Positions 51,287-59,816 are shown, counted from the first letter of the stretch. The stretch is 64,000 nucleotides of DNA from Chitinophagales bacterium (GCA_020636645.1 JACJXO010000003.1:62001-126000), one strand, 5' to 3'. Translations and numbers: made by a program. Notes: a model not told the origin generated them from the sequence alone.

Positions 51287-53560
51287 ATGAAAATTGCCTG
51301 GTCTATTGTACTAATGTCATTGTGTTGCTGGTCATGCAATCAGGGACGCACAGGAACTGATTCTCACAGTTATCCCGTAAGCAGAGAGATATTAATGGAC
51401 AACTGGCGGAATGCAGAGAAGTTGCTGGTGGTGTACCCTTCAGATGACACTATCGTCAGGCATTTCATGGAACAATATCTGGTGCAGTTTGGCACAGGCA
51501 GACGTGCAGCGCCATTTGAACTGATCAGCGATATCGAAGTGAACGATAGTTTGCTGGCCAGATATCCTGCTATGCTGATCGGACATTTTTCTGCCGATTC
51601 GAAATGCCGGGAACTGATAGACCTGCCATACTTCAGCTGGATGAATAAAGGCTTCAGTTTCATGGGCAAGCAGTTTCTTTCAGAAGATGATATTCTTCGC
51701 TTGTCTTTTGTGCCAAACGCCCGTTACCCCGACCGGCCGTTGATGCTGATCACCGGAAATTCCAACAGTAAAATTGTGGCACAATTCAGCAGCAGAAATC
51801 AGGAATTCGGCAACTATTTGTTGTGGGATTCCTGGGGGTACCAGATCTTTCATAACGGACAGCGCATCATGCTGGGGATGCTCAATGACCGGTTTGAACG
51901 GGATGATGTAAAAAGCTGGGAATTTGATTTCCGGGGGAAGGTGATTGCACACAACGAGCATTTTGACTTCTATGACCACAATTCCGGATTGTCTGAGCTG
52001 CAAACAGACAGTATCATGGCATACACCCACCGAAATATAACTGCGTTCGAAACTGTTTTCGGAGTTACTGCCGGAGGGCCTTTTGCCTACCACCTGTTAC
52101 CCAGCACAGAGGTGAAAGGACTGATGTACAACAATACCGACCAAAGCCATACAGATATGACTCTCCAGGCTGTTTATGCGGTTTATGAACACGAATTCGG
52201 AGAACATTACAGCGGTACAGAAATGGAACTGATCATTGCAGACGCTTTTGGTTATCCAAAAACATTGGCCATGCTAAAGGGTCTGTCTGCCACGTTCAAC
52301 AGTAAATGGGAAGATAAGGGAAGCAGGTACTGGGCACTTTGCCTTTACCAGGCAGGCGCAGCACCGGTATTGCATGACATCCTCGATGCTGACAGCTATC
52401 AACAGCGGTCGCCGCTCATTATGCAGGCCTGTGCTTCTTTGTTCACACAGTATCTGCTGGCTACATATACTCCCACCGAAGTCAGGAGTTTGTACAACAG
52501 CGCCACATCTGAAAGGCTGATGCAAGAAGCAGAAGATTATGATTCCTGGATAAGGAAACAACTTCAGACCTTTGAACCAGAAAAACAAAAAAAGAAATCT
52601 CTGGAAAGGCTTCAGGGATTCAACTTTGCCCATGAAGGATATAATGTGTACAATGGATACCTGGGCAGTGAAGCCCGGAAGTCTATTGATGAAATGCACA
52701 ATACAGGCAGTAACACCATGGCCATCATTCCCTATTCCGTGACCAGGGAAATGAACAAGCCTATGCCCTTCCCTATCATGCAGTCTGCCGGCAGCGAAAA
52801 CGATGCAAGTGTCATCAAAGCAGCACATGAAGCGCAGGAACGGGGCATGGTGGTCATGCTCAAACCGCAGATATGGAGTCATATGGGGTGGCCAGGCGAT
52901 ATTGCCATGAAGAATGAAGAAGACTGGTCTCTCTTTTTTTCATATTATGAAAACTGGATCATGCACTATGCATTGCTGGCGGAGATGTATGATATTGAAC
53001 TGTTTTGTGCAGGAGTAGAATTTCAACAAGCTACCCTGACCCATCCGGAAGCATGGGAAACCTTATTCAGGAAGATCAGAAGCCTGTACGGGGGATATCT
53101 GACCTATGCGGCAAACTGGGGTGCCGAGATAGAAGGCGCCCGGATATGGGATCAGCTGGATTTCATATCTGTGAACTGCTACTACCCGATCAGTAAACAG
53201 GAAAGTCCAACAGATGAAGAATTGCTTTCAGGCATGGAAGCCGTACTGGATAAACTGGAGCAGATAGACCGGCGAACAGACAAACCTATGATGATCACAG
53301 AGATCGGCTTTAAGAGCATTGATAAGCCCTGGATACAGCCTCATGCTGATCATGATGAGCAGGGTGTAAATAATGATTCGCAGGTCAGGTGCTATGAGGC
53401 AATGTTCAGGGCGTTGAAGGATGAATCATGGATCCAGGGTATCTACCTCTGGCAGTGGCCCAGTTATATGGACTACTATCGGCATAACCCAAAAGGATTC
53501 ACTCCGGCGGGCAAACCGGCAGAAGAGGTTGTCAGAAAATACTTCACTAATCAGGACTGA
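51287..53560 (+). CDS. Lipoprotein with degenerate peptidase-like N-terminus and GH113-like TIM barrel
   Basis: About 757 residues with a signal and probable lipoprotein cysteine (SLCCWSC). Residues ~35-440 are of unknown type; around AVYEHEFGEHYSG they resemble a peptidase-MA-like scaffold with a broken HExxH motif. From ~440 a GH113-like barrel begins (RLQGFNFAHEGYNVYNGYLG). The likely acid/base is Glu in CAGVEFQQ and the nucleophile is Glu in MITEIGFKS. GH113 enzymes cleave beta-mannans, but the substrate here is not certain. GTG 51284 is an equally valid start one codon earlier. Confidence 0.75.
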   Translation: MKIAWSIVLMSLCCWSCNQGRTGTDSHSYPVSREILMDNWRNAEKLLVVYPSDDTIVRHFMEQYLVQFGTGRRAAPFELISDIEVNDSLLARYPAMLIGHFSADSKCRELIDLPYFSWMNKGFSFMGKQFLSEDDILRLSFVPNARYPDRPLMLITGNSNSKIVAQFSSRNQEFGNYLLWDSWGYQIFHNGQRIMLGMLNDRFERDDVKSWEFDFRGKVIAHNEHFDFYDHNSGLSELQTDSIMAYTHRNITAFETVFGVTAGGPFAYHLLPSTEVKGLMYNNTDQSHTDMTLQAVYAVYEHEFGEHYSGTEMELIIADAFGYPKTLAMLKGLSATFNSKWEDKGSRYWALCLYQAGAAPVLHDILDADSYQQRSPLIMQACASLFTQYLLATYTPTEVRSLYNSATSERLMQEAEDYDSWIRKQLQTFEPEKQKKKSLERLQGFNFAHEGYNVYNGYLGSEARKSIDEMHNTGSNTMAIIPYSVTREMNKPMPFPIMQSAGSENDASVIKAAHEAQERGMVVMLKPQIWSHMGWPGDIAMKNEEDWSLFFSYYENWIMHYALLAEMYDIELFCAGVEFQQATLTHPEAWETLFRKIRSLYGGYLTYAANWGAEIEGARIWDQLDFISVNCYYPISKQESPTDEELLSGMEAVLDKLEQIDRRTDKPMMITEIGFKSIDKPWIQPHADHDEQGVNNDSQVRCYEAMFRALKDESWIQGIYLWQWPSYMDYYRHNPKGFTPAGKPAEEVVRKYFTNQD

Positions 53561-54387
53561 TAGATCAGTACCGGAGTATGAGAATGGTCAGAAAGCTTTA
53601 CTGCGATCTGTCTGTGAAATGCTTCTATCATGTGTTTATGATGTCCTGCTACCAGCAAACTGATCTCATTGGCTTCCATATATGACAAGACCGCACCGGT
53701 AATGTCATCTTCATAAAGCACAACAGATCTCAGATGACCTGATTCTAATTCCTTGCTGAAATGTTTTCTGATATAGGCTTCTACCTGCTGTTCGCTTCCG
53801 TTCTCTCTGGCCTGGCTGATATGCAGTAATTGCACCTTCTTTCTCAGTTGTGCTGCCAGCGTCATGAGCCTGGACAGGATCTCTTCATCTCCGGCATCCC
53901 AGCCTGAAGCAAACAGGATATCACCGGCAGGGTATCTGGTTATCACAGGAGGAAAAAGCAACAACGGCCAGGAGCATTTTCTGATCAATGTACCGGCTAC
54001 TGAACCTCCAAAAAGAGCTGGAAAATGGTGGTGTGAAGGTACACCCAGTACCACAAATTGCGGCTGGATGCTATCGGCAGCATGTATGATCTCTTCTACA
54101 ATCATACCTGTAGTAAGAATATGATCAGATTCTATGTGGGTGTTGTTATTAAAGGCAAATTCGGCAGTTTCCCATTTCATTTTGTTGAGTCCTTCCATAG
54201 CTGCCTGGCGGCGATGCTGCATAACCTGTTCCAGCATACCGCCGCTGGCTTGTATATCAGTTGCAGGCACATGTTCCACATGCACAAAATAGATCTTCGC
54301 CCTGAGTTGATCAGCAACGGGCAATACCTGTCTGAATGCGTGCTCAGAGGCTTCAGAAAAGTCGGTAGCAAATAAAATAGTATTCAT
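53551..54387 (-). CDS. Tandem universal stress protein (UspA family)
   Basis: About 278 residues with two UspA domains (about 1-145 and 150-278). Domain 1 has the nucleotide-binding pattern VLGVPSHHH ... FGGSVAGTLI, close to the Gly-X2-His-X9-Gly-Ser consensus. Domain 2 has AGHHKH but a less complete motif. Such proteins bind ATP or AMP and respond to energy and oxidative stress. I start at ATG 54387 (MNTILFATDFSEAS). It overlaps the convergent GH113-like gene by 10 nt and lies 7 nt after the propeller gene stop. Confidence 0.9.
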   Translation of the reverse strand: MNTILFATDFSEASEHAFRQVLPVADQLRAKIYFVHVEHVPATDIQASGGMLEQVMQHRRQAAMEGLNKMKWETAEFAFNNNTHIESDHILTTGMIVEEIIHAADSIQPQFVVLGVPSHHHFPALFGGSVAGTLIRKCSWPLLLFPPVITRYPAGDILFASGWDAGDEEILSRLMTLAAQLRKKVQLLHISQARENGSEQQVEAYIRKHFSKELESGHLRSVVLYEDDITGAVLSYMEANEISLLVAGHHKHMIEAFHRQIAVKLSDHSHTPVLIYQS

Positions 54388-54394
54388 ACATTGT

Positions 54395-55273
54395 TTATTC
54401 TTCAGCAACAAAAGCCACCCAGTTTCCATCGGGACTAAAGGCAAGTCTGAAAATATTCTTCAATCCAAAAACAGACAGGTCGGCTACTTCATACCAATTA
54501 CCGCTTTCCATATAATCAAAGTAATATATCACTGATCCTTTGGCCATGAACAGATTTCCGTCAGTACTCCAGGCCATGTCTTCCATATCAGGTGGGATGG
54601 AAGTTACTGCGGCCGGCAACTCACCGGGTTTCCATTTATTGATCGTCCAACTGGTAGTGTCTTTTTTAGATACGTAAAACAGTTCATTACTATTGGGGTA
54701 AGGCTTCAGGCTTCTGCCAACTGATGAGTCAACCGTTTCCGGAAGTAAAGAAGCCCGGTTCCAGTATTGCAGGGTAAAAGGCTCAGGCAAAACGAAGGCT
54801 GCATAAGAACCTGCAGGCATGGCTCCGTAATAACCTATATCATGAAATTCAGGATAGAGAGGACGGGCTTTTCTGCCGTCTGATCGGATACGCCATAAGC
54901 GCTGGGTGCCGTCCATTTCTACCCGCACAGTACTGATCCATTTACTGTCTGGCATCCATTCCGGAGAGTATTCGCTTTCGGGTGTACCGGCTATACGTTT
55001 CAGCGGACCGTTGGGTACATAATATGAATAGATATCCGTTTGTACTCCGTCTCGCAAGGAGCTGAAGAGAACCTGACTACCATCGGGCGAAAAGGAAGGC
55101 TGATTATCATAACCAGTATGAGCAGAAATATTCCAGGGTTCAGAATAGAGATAGCCGTTTACTTCATTGCCTCCCCACCACATCAGATAAACTTCATATC
55201 CGGGTACTTCCTGAGCTGCCACGAAAGCGGCATTCAACATACAGGCAAGCCATACAGGCAGGAACTTTTGCAT
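54395..55273 (-). CDS. Exported PD40-type beta-propeller protein
   Basis: About 292 residues with a signal peptide (MQKFLPVWLACMLNAAFVAA) and TolB/PD40 repeats: FSPDGSQVLFSSLRDG, WMPDSKWISTVRVEMDG, and FSPDGNWVAFVAEE at the C-terminus. These propellers bind partners in the cell envelope; no catalytic site is visible. The ATG at 55273 follows a -7 box after 5 nt. That box is fused to the terminator of the upstream MORN gene, so the mRNA may be leaderless. The UspA gene follows 7 nt downstream. Confidence 0.78.
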   Translation of the reverse strand: MQKFLPVWLACMLNAAFVAAQEVPGYEVYLMWWGGNEVNGYLYSEPWNISAHTGYDNQPSFSPDGSQVLFSSLRDGVQTDIYSYYVPNGPLKRIAGTPESEYSPEWMPDSKWISTVRVEMDGTQRLWRIRSDGRKARPLYPEFHDIGYYGAMPAGSYAAFVLPEPFTLQYWNRASLLPETVDSSVGRSLKPYPNSNELFYVSKKDTTSWTINKWKPGELPAAVTSIPPDMEDMAWSTDGNLFMAKGSVIYYFDYMESGNWYEVADLSVFGLKNIFRLAFSPDGNWVAFVAEE

Positions 55274-55278
55274 ACAGG

Positions 55279-55286
55279 CAAATGTA
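55279..55286 (-). promoter_or_regulatory. -7 element TACATTTG fused to the upstream terminator
   Basis: It matches TAnnTTTG perfectly; its first T is the last T of the MORN-gene terminator T-tract. The ATG follows after 5 nt. No -33 TTG is present because the stem occupies that position. Confidence 0.55.
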
Positions 55287-55319
55287 AAAAAAGCCCGCTT
55301 CCGGGGGAAGCAGGCTTTT
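55286..55319 (-). terminator. Terminator of the MORN-repeat gene
   Basis: A stem of about 14 bp (55289-55302 with 55306-55319) encloses a 3-nt GGG loop (plus-strand lettering). One position is C opposite A on the plus strand but a G·U wobble on the minus strand, so the stem is intact only in minus-strand RNA. A T-tract follows and runs into TACATTTG. It begins 19 nt after the MORN gene stop. Confidence 0.88.
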
Positions 55320-55337
55320 ACATTAACAGCGCAAATA

Positions 55338-55730
55338 TTATTGTACACGGTAGCTTACCATGTCTCCTTCTGTGTCGAAGCTGCGGGCCATGGTGCGAAC
55401 GTTATTCTCATATACGAGTTCAAATGCCAGTTCACCTGAGGTGGAGTAGATATTCCAGATACCGTCTTTTTCTCCGGATTCGTTATAACTGGCAACAGCC
55501 AGAATAGTACCTTCAGGGCTGTATCTCACCCACTGTCCTGTGCTCAGACCATTCGTCATGTACCCCTTTTCCTGCAATCGACCATCTTCATAGTAAACGG
55601 CCACTTCATAGAGACCATTACCCATATCGGTCAGAACCACGTTGTCCTGCACCTGCGCTACAGCATCTGCTTTTGTCATAAAAAGCAACATGATCGCAGC
55701 GATGAAGAGCATTCCTTTTTTCATTTTCAT
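55338..55730 (-). CDS. Exported MORN-repeat (YwqK-like) protein
   Basis: About 130 residues with a signal peptide (KGMLFIAAIMLLFMTKADA) and MORN_2-type repeats: YYEDGRLQEKGYMTNGLSTG, WVRYSPEGTILAVASYNESG and WNIYSTSGELAFELVYENN. Such proteins are often annotated as antitoxins of the YwqK type without a toxin partner, and none is visible here. ATG 55730 or 55724 could start it. The body looks like a membrane- or peptidoglycan-associated scaffold. Confidence 0.78.
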   Translation of the reverse strand: MKMKKGMLFIAAIMLLFMTKADAVAQVQDNVVLTDMGNGLYEVAVYYEDGRLQEKGYMTNGLSTGQWVRYSPEGTILAVASYNESGEKDGIWNIYSTSGELAFELVYENNVRTMARSFDTEGDMVSYRVQ

Positions 55731-55769
55731 TAGATTTGGAGGTACAACCTTGTTAACTGATTGTACGAT

Positions 55770-55777
55770 CAAAGTTA
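55770..55777 (-). promoter_or_regulatory. -7 element TAACTTTG of the MORN-repeat gene
   Basis: It matches TAnnTTTG perfectly, 39 nt upstream of ATG 55730, giving a leader of about 35 nt. The region between it and the divergent gene at 55890 shows no other gene. Confidence 0.5.
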
Positions 55778-55889
55778 AGAATTTGTTCCGTTTTGCTTAA
55801 TATTCAGTTAACATTAGGGTAATTTTTCTTCACATGCAATTAACAAAAGCACTCAATTTAGTTCCTAAACTATTGTATATCAATGTGTA

Positions 55890-56348
55890 ATGTCTGACAG
55901 TTGGAGAAAAAAAATATTTCTTGAAATCAGGAAAAAGCCCGGTAAACAGGCAGAAAAAGTTGCTTTTGAGGCTGAAAAGGCAGTTTTTGAGCACACCGAT
56001 TGCCTGGGTTGTGCACGTTGTTGTAAGGGATACAATGCCATTCTGGAAGAAGAAGACGTTATCAGGATATCCGCACACCTGAAGTTAGAACCGCATCAGT
56101 TTGCCGCCACTTATATGATGGTGGATGAGGATGATGAATGGTGTCTGAACGGAAGCCCCTGCCCTTTTCTGCAGGCTGACAACAAATGTTCGATCTACCC
56201 GGTCAGACCGGCATCCTGTGCCGATTATCCGCATATGGGAAGCCCGGGATTGGTCAACCGGGAAGAACTGACACTTATCAATGCCGATATTTGCCCGGCT
56301 GTTGATGAGATTTTGCTACAGATAGAAAAAAAGCTTCAGGACTTATGA
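55890..56348 (+). CDS. YkgJ family cysteine cluster protein
   Basis: This 152-residue protein has cysteines in the YkgJ arrangement (CLGCARCC, then CPF, CSIYPVRPASC and a later CP), which together bind a metal or iron-sulfur centre. The mid-region NGSPCPFLQADNKCSIYPVRP is the family hallmark. It is probably cytosolic; the exact role is unknown. The stop overlaps the next small gene as ATGA. Confidence 0.9.
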   Translation: MSDSWRKKIFLEIRKKPGKQAEKVAFEAEKAVFEHTDCLGCARCCKGYNAILEEEDVIRISAHLKLEPHQFAATYMMVDEDDEWCLNGSPCPFLQADNKCSIYPVRPASCADYPHMGSPGLVNREELTLINADICPAVDEILLQIEKKLQDL

Positions 56349-56590
56349 GAATGTTGGGAACCATCGCCCATACCGCCTATCAGATCACGGTATTCGGGTG
56401 GGCTGAGAAGTACATTGTAAAGATCGAGGCACGGGGGCTGGAACAGGCATACAAATTTCCCCAGGAAGCATATGATTCCTGGAAAGACCTGGAAAGCCTG
56501 TTTGATGAGGCCATGCTGGAACAGGTGAGACAGGTCTTTCAGCTTATGGCATCTGCTATGAGTGCATCTGTGGCCCGTCGATCAACCTGA
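56345..56590 (+). CDS. Small hypothetical protein
   Basis: An 81-residue mostly helical protein (MRMLGTIAHTAYQITVF ...) with aromatic residues near the N-terminus and an acidic middle. I do not recognise a family. The 4-nt ATGA overlap with the YkgJ-like gene supports translation. Its stop forms TGATCA with the convergent phosphorylase stop. Confidence 0.6.
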   Translation: MRMLGTIAHTAYQITVFGWAEKYIVKIEARGLEQAYKFPQEAYDSWKDLESLFDEAMLEQVRQVFQLMASAMSASVARRST

Positions 56591-58294
56591 TCACTGCCGG
56601 TCTGCCATAGCAGCAAGATTTCTCTCTACCGGGTTATAAGCAGGAAGATACAGGCGGTCAAAATACTCCTGTGCCATCCGGTCACTGTCGAAGAACGGAT
56701 ACACATCCTGCATGCTTTGCTGCATGATCTTTACCCAGCGTTCCGGATCGTTGTAATAAGCCGGTATCACCTCATTTTCCAGCACGTCCATGATATTCTC
56801 ATGGTCAAAATCATCGATCTCCTGAATGGACAGTGCATGATGATCAGCTGTTGGGGTCACGAAACAATTCTGGCCATGACGGGCAAATTCAGGAATCCAG
56901 CCATCATTGATCGATACGTTTACAGAACCGTTGAATGCAGCAGACATGCCTGAAGTTCCTGATGCTTCATGTGGCCTTCTGGGAGTATTCAGCCACACAT
57001 CAGAACCCCGCTTCAGTTGTCGGGAAAGCATCAGCTCATAGCCAACCAGAATGGCACAGTTGGGTCTTCCCTGTATAAAGGACCTGATGTCATTGAACAT
57101 GGTCACAGAATCATGATCCATCGGATAGGGCTTACCGGCCCATATGACCTGAACGGGCATATCCGGATTGTTGATCATGTCCAGGAAGCGCTGTTTGTTT
57201 CTGAGAATCAGATTGGCTCGTTTATAAGAGGCAAATCTTCTGGCCCATACAATGGTCAGTACGTCAGGCCGGAAGATCTTTCCTGTCTGATTGGCCACCA
57301 CTTCAAAAAGCTCCGTCTTCATTTCCCGCTTGATCTGGCGGATCTCGTGCTGGTTACCCTCCTGAAAGGCCTGTTCCATTTCACGATCTGCCCAGTACTT
57401 TTTCTGTTGTGCATTGGTAATGGCGATGATCGGGCTTCTGTCACTGATATGAGACCACATATCATTGGAAACCTCTCCATGCAGCTGAGATACTGCATTG
57501 GCCATTTTGCTGAATACCAGTGTAGCAGGTGTATAACTCAGCATATCACCATCGGTATGTGTGGTGGCTTTCACCAGGTCAACCGGCAATCCGTCAAAGA
57601 AGCCCATACGTTCCAGGAAGTCGAAACGCTGTTCTTCATTTCCGGCTTTCTCCGGAGTATGTGTTGTAAATACAAGGCGTTCGCGAACCTGTTCAATATC
57701 CTTGAATGTATTGAACAAATGAAAGGCCAGTGGCAGTCCGTGTCCTTCGTTGAGGTGGTAAATGTCCACCCCGCCCAGTGCTTCTGTGATCTTTGCCCCG
57801 CCAATACCCAGAATGACCTGCTGAGCCGCACGGTTTTCCGGCCAGTTGTCATAGAGCCTGTGGCTGTATGCACGCGATTTGTCGCTGTTTTCAGGAAAAT
57901 CGGTTGTCATCAGAAACAGAGGTGCTGAATGGAACACATCGTGTGGCAGGTAATATACCTTGACCAGTACATCTTCTCCATCAATAGGAATGCTGAATTC
58001 AATATCTGTCTGATGCAGGAAGGTGTACAGTTTTTTCTGGAACTGCACAGCCATGAAGCCGTTGTCATCACGAATCTGGTCATAATAACCAAACCGCCAA
58101 AGCATGCCGATCCCGAAAACAGGTTGCCTGAGTTCATAGGCGCTTCGCATGTGTGAGCCGGCCAGGAAACCGAGGCCTCCTGAATAGATCTTTAGTGCCT
58201 GGGCTATGGCAAATTCCATGGAGAAATAGGCTACACTTTTATGGTAACGAGGGTCTGTTTCATAAGGAAACTGCCACTCTGCTGCTTTGATCAT
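56591..58294 (-). CDS. Alpha-glucan phosphorylase-like protein lacking the PLP lysine
   Basis: About 567 residues of the short GT35 glucan phosphorylase type (TIGR02094-like), starting at ATG 58294 (MIKAAEWQFPYE). Family blocks are clear: GGLGFLAGSH, FGYYDQ, HLNEGHG, FTTHTPEKAGNE and WLNTPRRPHEASGTSG. At the position of the Schiff-base lysine (EASGTSGMK in relatives) it has Ser451, codon 56942-56944, so PLP cannot bind covalently in the normal way. The Asp of AGDH is also Ser. It may be inactive, regulatory, or of changed mechanism. Confidence 0.82.
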   Translation of the reverse strand: MIKAAEWQFPYETDPRYHKSVAYFSMEFAIAQALKIYSGGLGFLAGSHMRSAYELRQPVFGIGMLWRFGYYDQIRDDNGFMAVQFQKKLYTFLHQTDIEFSIPIDGEDVLVKVYYLPHDVFHSAPLFLMTTDFPENSDKSRAYSHRLYDNWPENRAAQQVILGIGGAKITEALGGVDIYHLNEGHGLPLAFHLFNTFKDIEQVRERLVFTTHTPEKAGNEEQRFDFLERMGFFDGLPVDLVKATTHTDGDMLSYTPATLVFSKMANAVSQLHGEVSNDMWSHISDRSPIIAITNAQQKKYWADREMEQAFQEGNQHEIRQIKREMKTELFEVVANQTGKIFRPDVLTIVWARRFASYKRANLILRNKQRFLDMINNPDMPVQVIWAGKPYPMDHDSVTMFNDIRSFIQGRPNCAILVGYELMLSRQLKRGSDVWLNTPRRPHEASGTSGMSAAFNGSVNVSINDGWIPEFARHGQNCFVTPTADHHALSIQEIDDFDHENIMDVLENEVIPAYYNDPERWVKIMQQSMQDVYPFFDSDRMAQEYFDRLYLPAYNPVERNLAAMADRQ

Positions 58295-58423
58295 GTTGTC
58301 TTTTTTTTGCGGTGCGAATATAAACAAGCGCACAAGAATAGCGTTTCACCATTTGTTCACACAGCCCCCTGGTGCCCGGAAACCGGTGTACCAGCTCCTA
58401 TTACCAGGTGAACCTGCCGGCGA

Positions 58424-58768
58424 TCAGCGTAAATTCCAGGCTCTGCCCGGTCTGGATCTCAGGTAGCCTTTCTGGCTTTCATACCGGTATGCTTCTCTTT
58501 CAAAAGTGATCTGACGATAAGCCTGATCGTGTGAAAGGCCTTGCCTTCTGCCGGTGAAGTATTGCCAGAGATACTGCACATAGAAGGGCAGCACCCACAG
58601 TTCGATCTGCTGGCACAGGTGAATGCGTTCATGCCTGACAAATTTGGGATCGCTGAGCAGGCTTTTATTTCTGATCAGGACGAACGGAAACAGGGTCATT
58701 CCCTGCACATGCAGGAATGGCACCACCACCCAGATACCTTTTGTCCAGAAATGTCTTCTGTTTTTCAA
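58424..58768 (-). CDS. Small hypothetical protein with HExxH motif
   Basis: A 114-residue protein with a hydrophobic N-terminal part and the motif HERIH followed by CQQ. A downstream Glu-Arg-Glu in EREAYRYE could give a third zinc ligand. That layout resembles minimal zincin-type metalloproteins, but no family name comes to mind and activity is not shown. It lies 7 nt after the esterase stop and 129 nt before the phosphorylase start. Confidence 0.68.
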   Translation of the reverse strand: MKNRRHFWTKGIWVVVPFLHVQGMTLFPFVLIRNKSLLSDPKFVRHERIHLCQQIELWVLPFYVQYLWQYFTGRRQGLSHDQAYRQITFEREAYRYESQKGYLRSRPGRAWNLR

Positions 58769-58775
58769 TGCTCCG

Positions 58776-59609
58776 TCAGACTGTCACGTTGGAAATGCCA
58801 AATGCCCATTTCAGAAAATGGGGCATCACTTCACCCCAGGTGGATTGGTTATGTTCTCCGCCCCGCACCAGCAGAAACTGAATGTCTTTGCCCTGCTCGT
58901 AGCCTTTATTCTCCAGTTCATGGATCAGGTCTATCGTGTCATCAATGGAATCAATGACCCCGTTGTGATTTCTGTCGCCCGTTTCATCATCGGTGCCTGC
59001 TTCCAGCCAGAACTGCAGCCCTTCCCGCTTGTCGCCTTTCCGTATCACGTGATGGATGATCCTGTCGCGGTCATCCCGATACCCCCTGTTCATGGCTTTT
59101 TTGCGCCACCATAGTGAACCTGAAAAGACACCTACGCGGGTAAAGAATTCAGGATAATTCCAGGCTATATCAATGGCACTGAGCCCACCCAGCGAGAAGC
59201 CGGCCACCGCATTCTTGTGCCGGTCTTTGCTGACATTATAGTTAGACCTGATGAAAGGAATAAGCTCCTGCACAAAAAATTCGGCAAAAAGTCCTGCTTT
59301 CGCCCCCATATTCTTGTAATCAGGCATTTCGATGGTGCCGTATTCATCCAGTCTTCGTTCATTGGCATGAATACCCACAACTATGAAGTGCTGAACCGAG
59401 CGTCTTCTGTAGAGGCGGTTCATGGTTTCGGTCAGCTGCAGGCTTGGAATATCCTGGCCATCCAGCAACCACAATACCGGATAAGGTTTGCTTGCATATT
59501 CCGGAGGCAGGACGATGGTAAGACTGACCGCTCTGGCCAGATATGACGATCTGATAACCTCTTCCCTGCTCTCAGTAGATTTCCTGCTCGGCACCTTCCA
59601 CCCTTTCAT
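58776..59609 (-). CDS. Esterase of the PF00756 (esterase D/Fes-like) family
   Basis: This 277-residue alpha/beta hydrolase has the nucleophile motif GFSLGG, an Asp-Asp-Glu segment (EAGTDDETGDRNHNGV) that includes a dockerin/EF-hand-like loop, and a likely catalytic His in RGGEHNQSTW. Such enzymes cleave carboxylate esters, including siderophores and feruloyl sugars. A -7 box at 59611-59618 sits 1 nt before ATG 59609, so an internal GTG at 59594 may be the real start. It is divergent from the ATP-grasp operon's esterase. Confidence 0.82.
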   Translation of the reverse strand: MKGWKVPSRKSTESREEVIRSSYLARAVSLTIVLPPEYASKPYPVLWLLDGQDIPSLQLTETMNRLYRRRSVQHFIVVGIHANERRLDEYGTIEMPDYKNMGAKAGLFAEFFVQELIPFIRSNYNVSKDRHKNAVAGFSLGGLSAIDIAWNYPEFFTRVGVFSGSLWWRKKAMNRGYRDDRDRIIHHVIRKGDKREGLQFWLEAGTDDETGDRNHNGVIDSIDDTIDLIHELENKGYEQGKDIQFLLVRGGEHNQSTWGEVMPHFLKWAFGISNVTV

Positions 59610-59610
59610 A

Positions 59611-59618
59611 CAAAGGTA
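59611..59618 (-). promoter_or_regulatory. -7 element TACCTTTG near the esterase gene at 58776-59609
   Basis: It matches TAnnTTTG perfectly, 1 nt before ATG 59609. With SRP-like spacing the transcript would start at about 59606, inside the frame. The GTG at 59594, preceded by AAAGGGTGGAAG, would then be the first usable start. Confidence 0.45.
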
Positions 59619-59766
59619 CTATGCATTGGGAAGTGGAAGGTCGCTTTATGCACATATTCTGCAGAATCAAACCTGATCCACCCACCATAAAACGTTTATC
59701 AGGCAATTTGGCATAAAGCGGGGCAAATCCTGTATTACAGGCAGAAGGGAGATAAAAATCACTACC

Positions 59767-59794
59767 TTGTTCTGCTTGTCTTGGCCTACCTTTG
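59767..59794 (+). promoter_or_regulatory. Promoter TTG-N17-TACCTTTG of the esterase/ATP-grasp/GCS2 operon
   Basis: TTG lies at 59767-59769 and TACCTTTG at 59787-59794. It predicts a transcript start near 59799 and a leader of about 18 nt to the GTG at 59817. A longer in-frame TTG start at 59781 would precede the transcript start and is therefore unlikely. Confidence 0.6.
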
Positions 59795-59816
59795 CTGCCT
59801 CAAAGAAGATAGCAAC

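Noticed and set aside
51103..51339. A 78-codon minus-strand frame near the GH113-like gene
   Set aside because: Its ATG lies within the signal peptide coding region of the plus-strand gene and no alternative start is convincing. It is kept only as part of the intergenic observation.
55338..55730. Toxin-antitoxin module, suggested by the YwqK-like repeat protein
   Set aside because: The protein is exported, and no toxin-like partner lies on either side, so the antitoxin label is not supported.
56969..57928. A 319-codon open frame on the plus strand inside the phosphorylase gene
   Set aside because: The opposite strand has continuous glucan-phosphorylase motifs. This frame is rich in His and Cys without domains, typical of a shadow.
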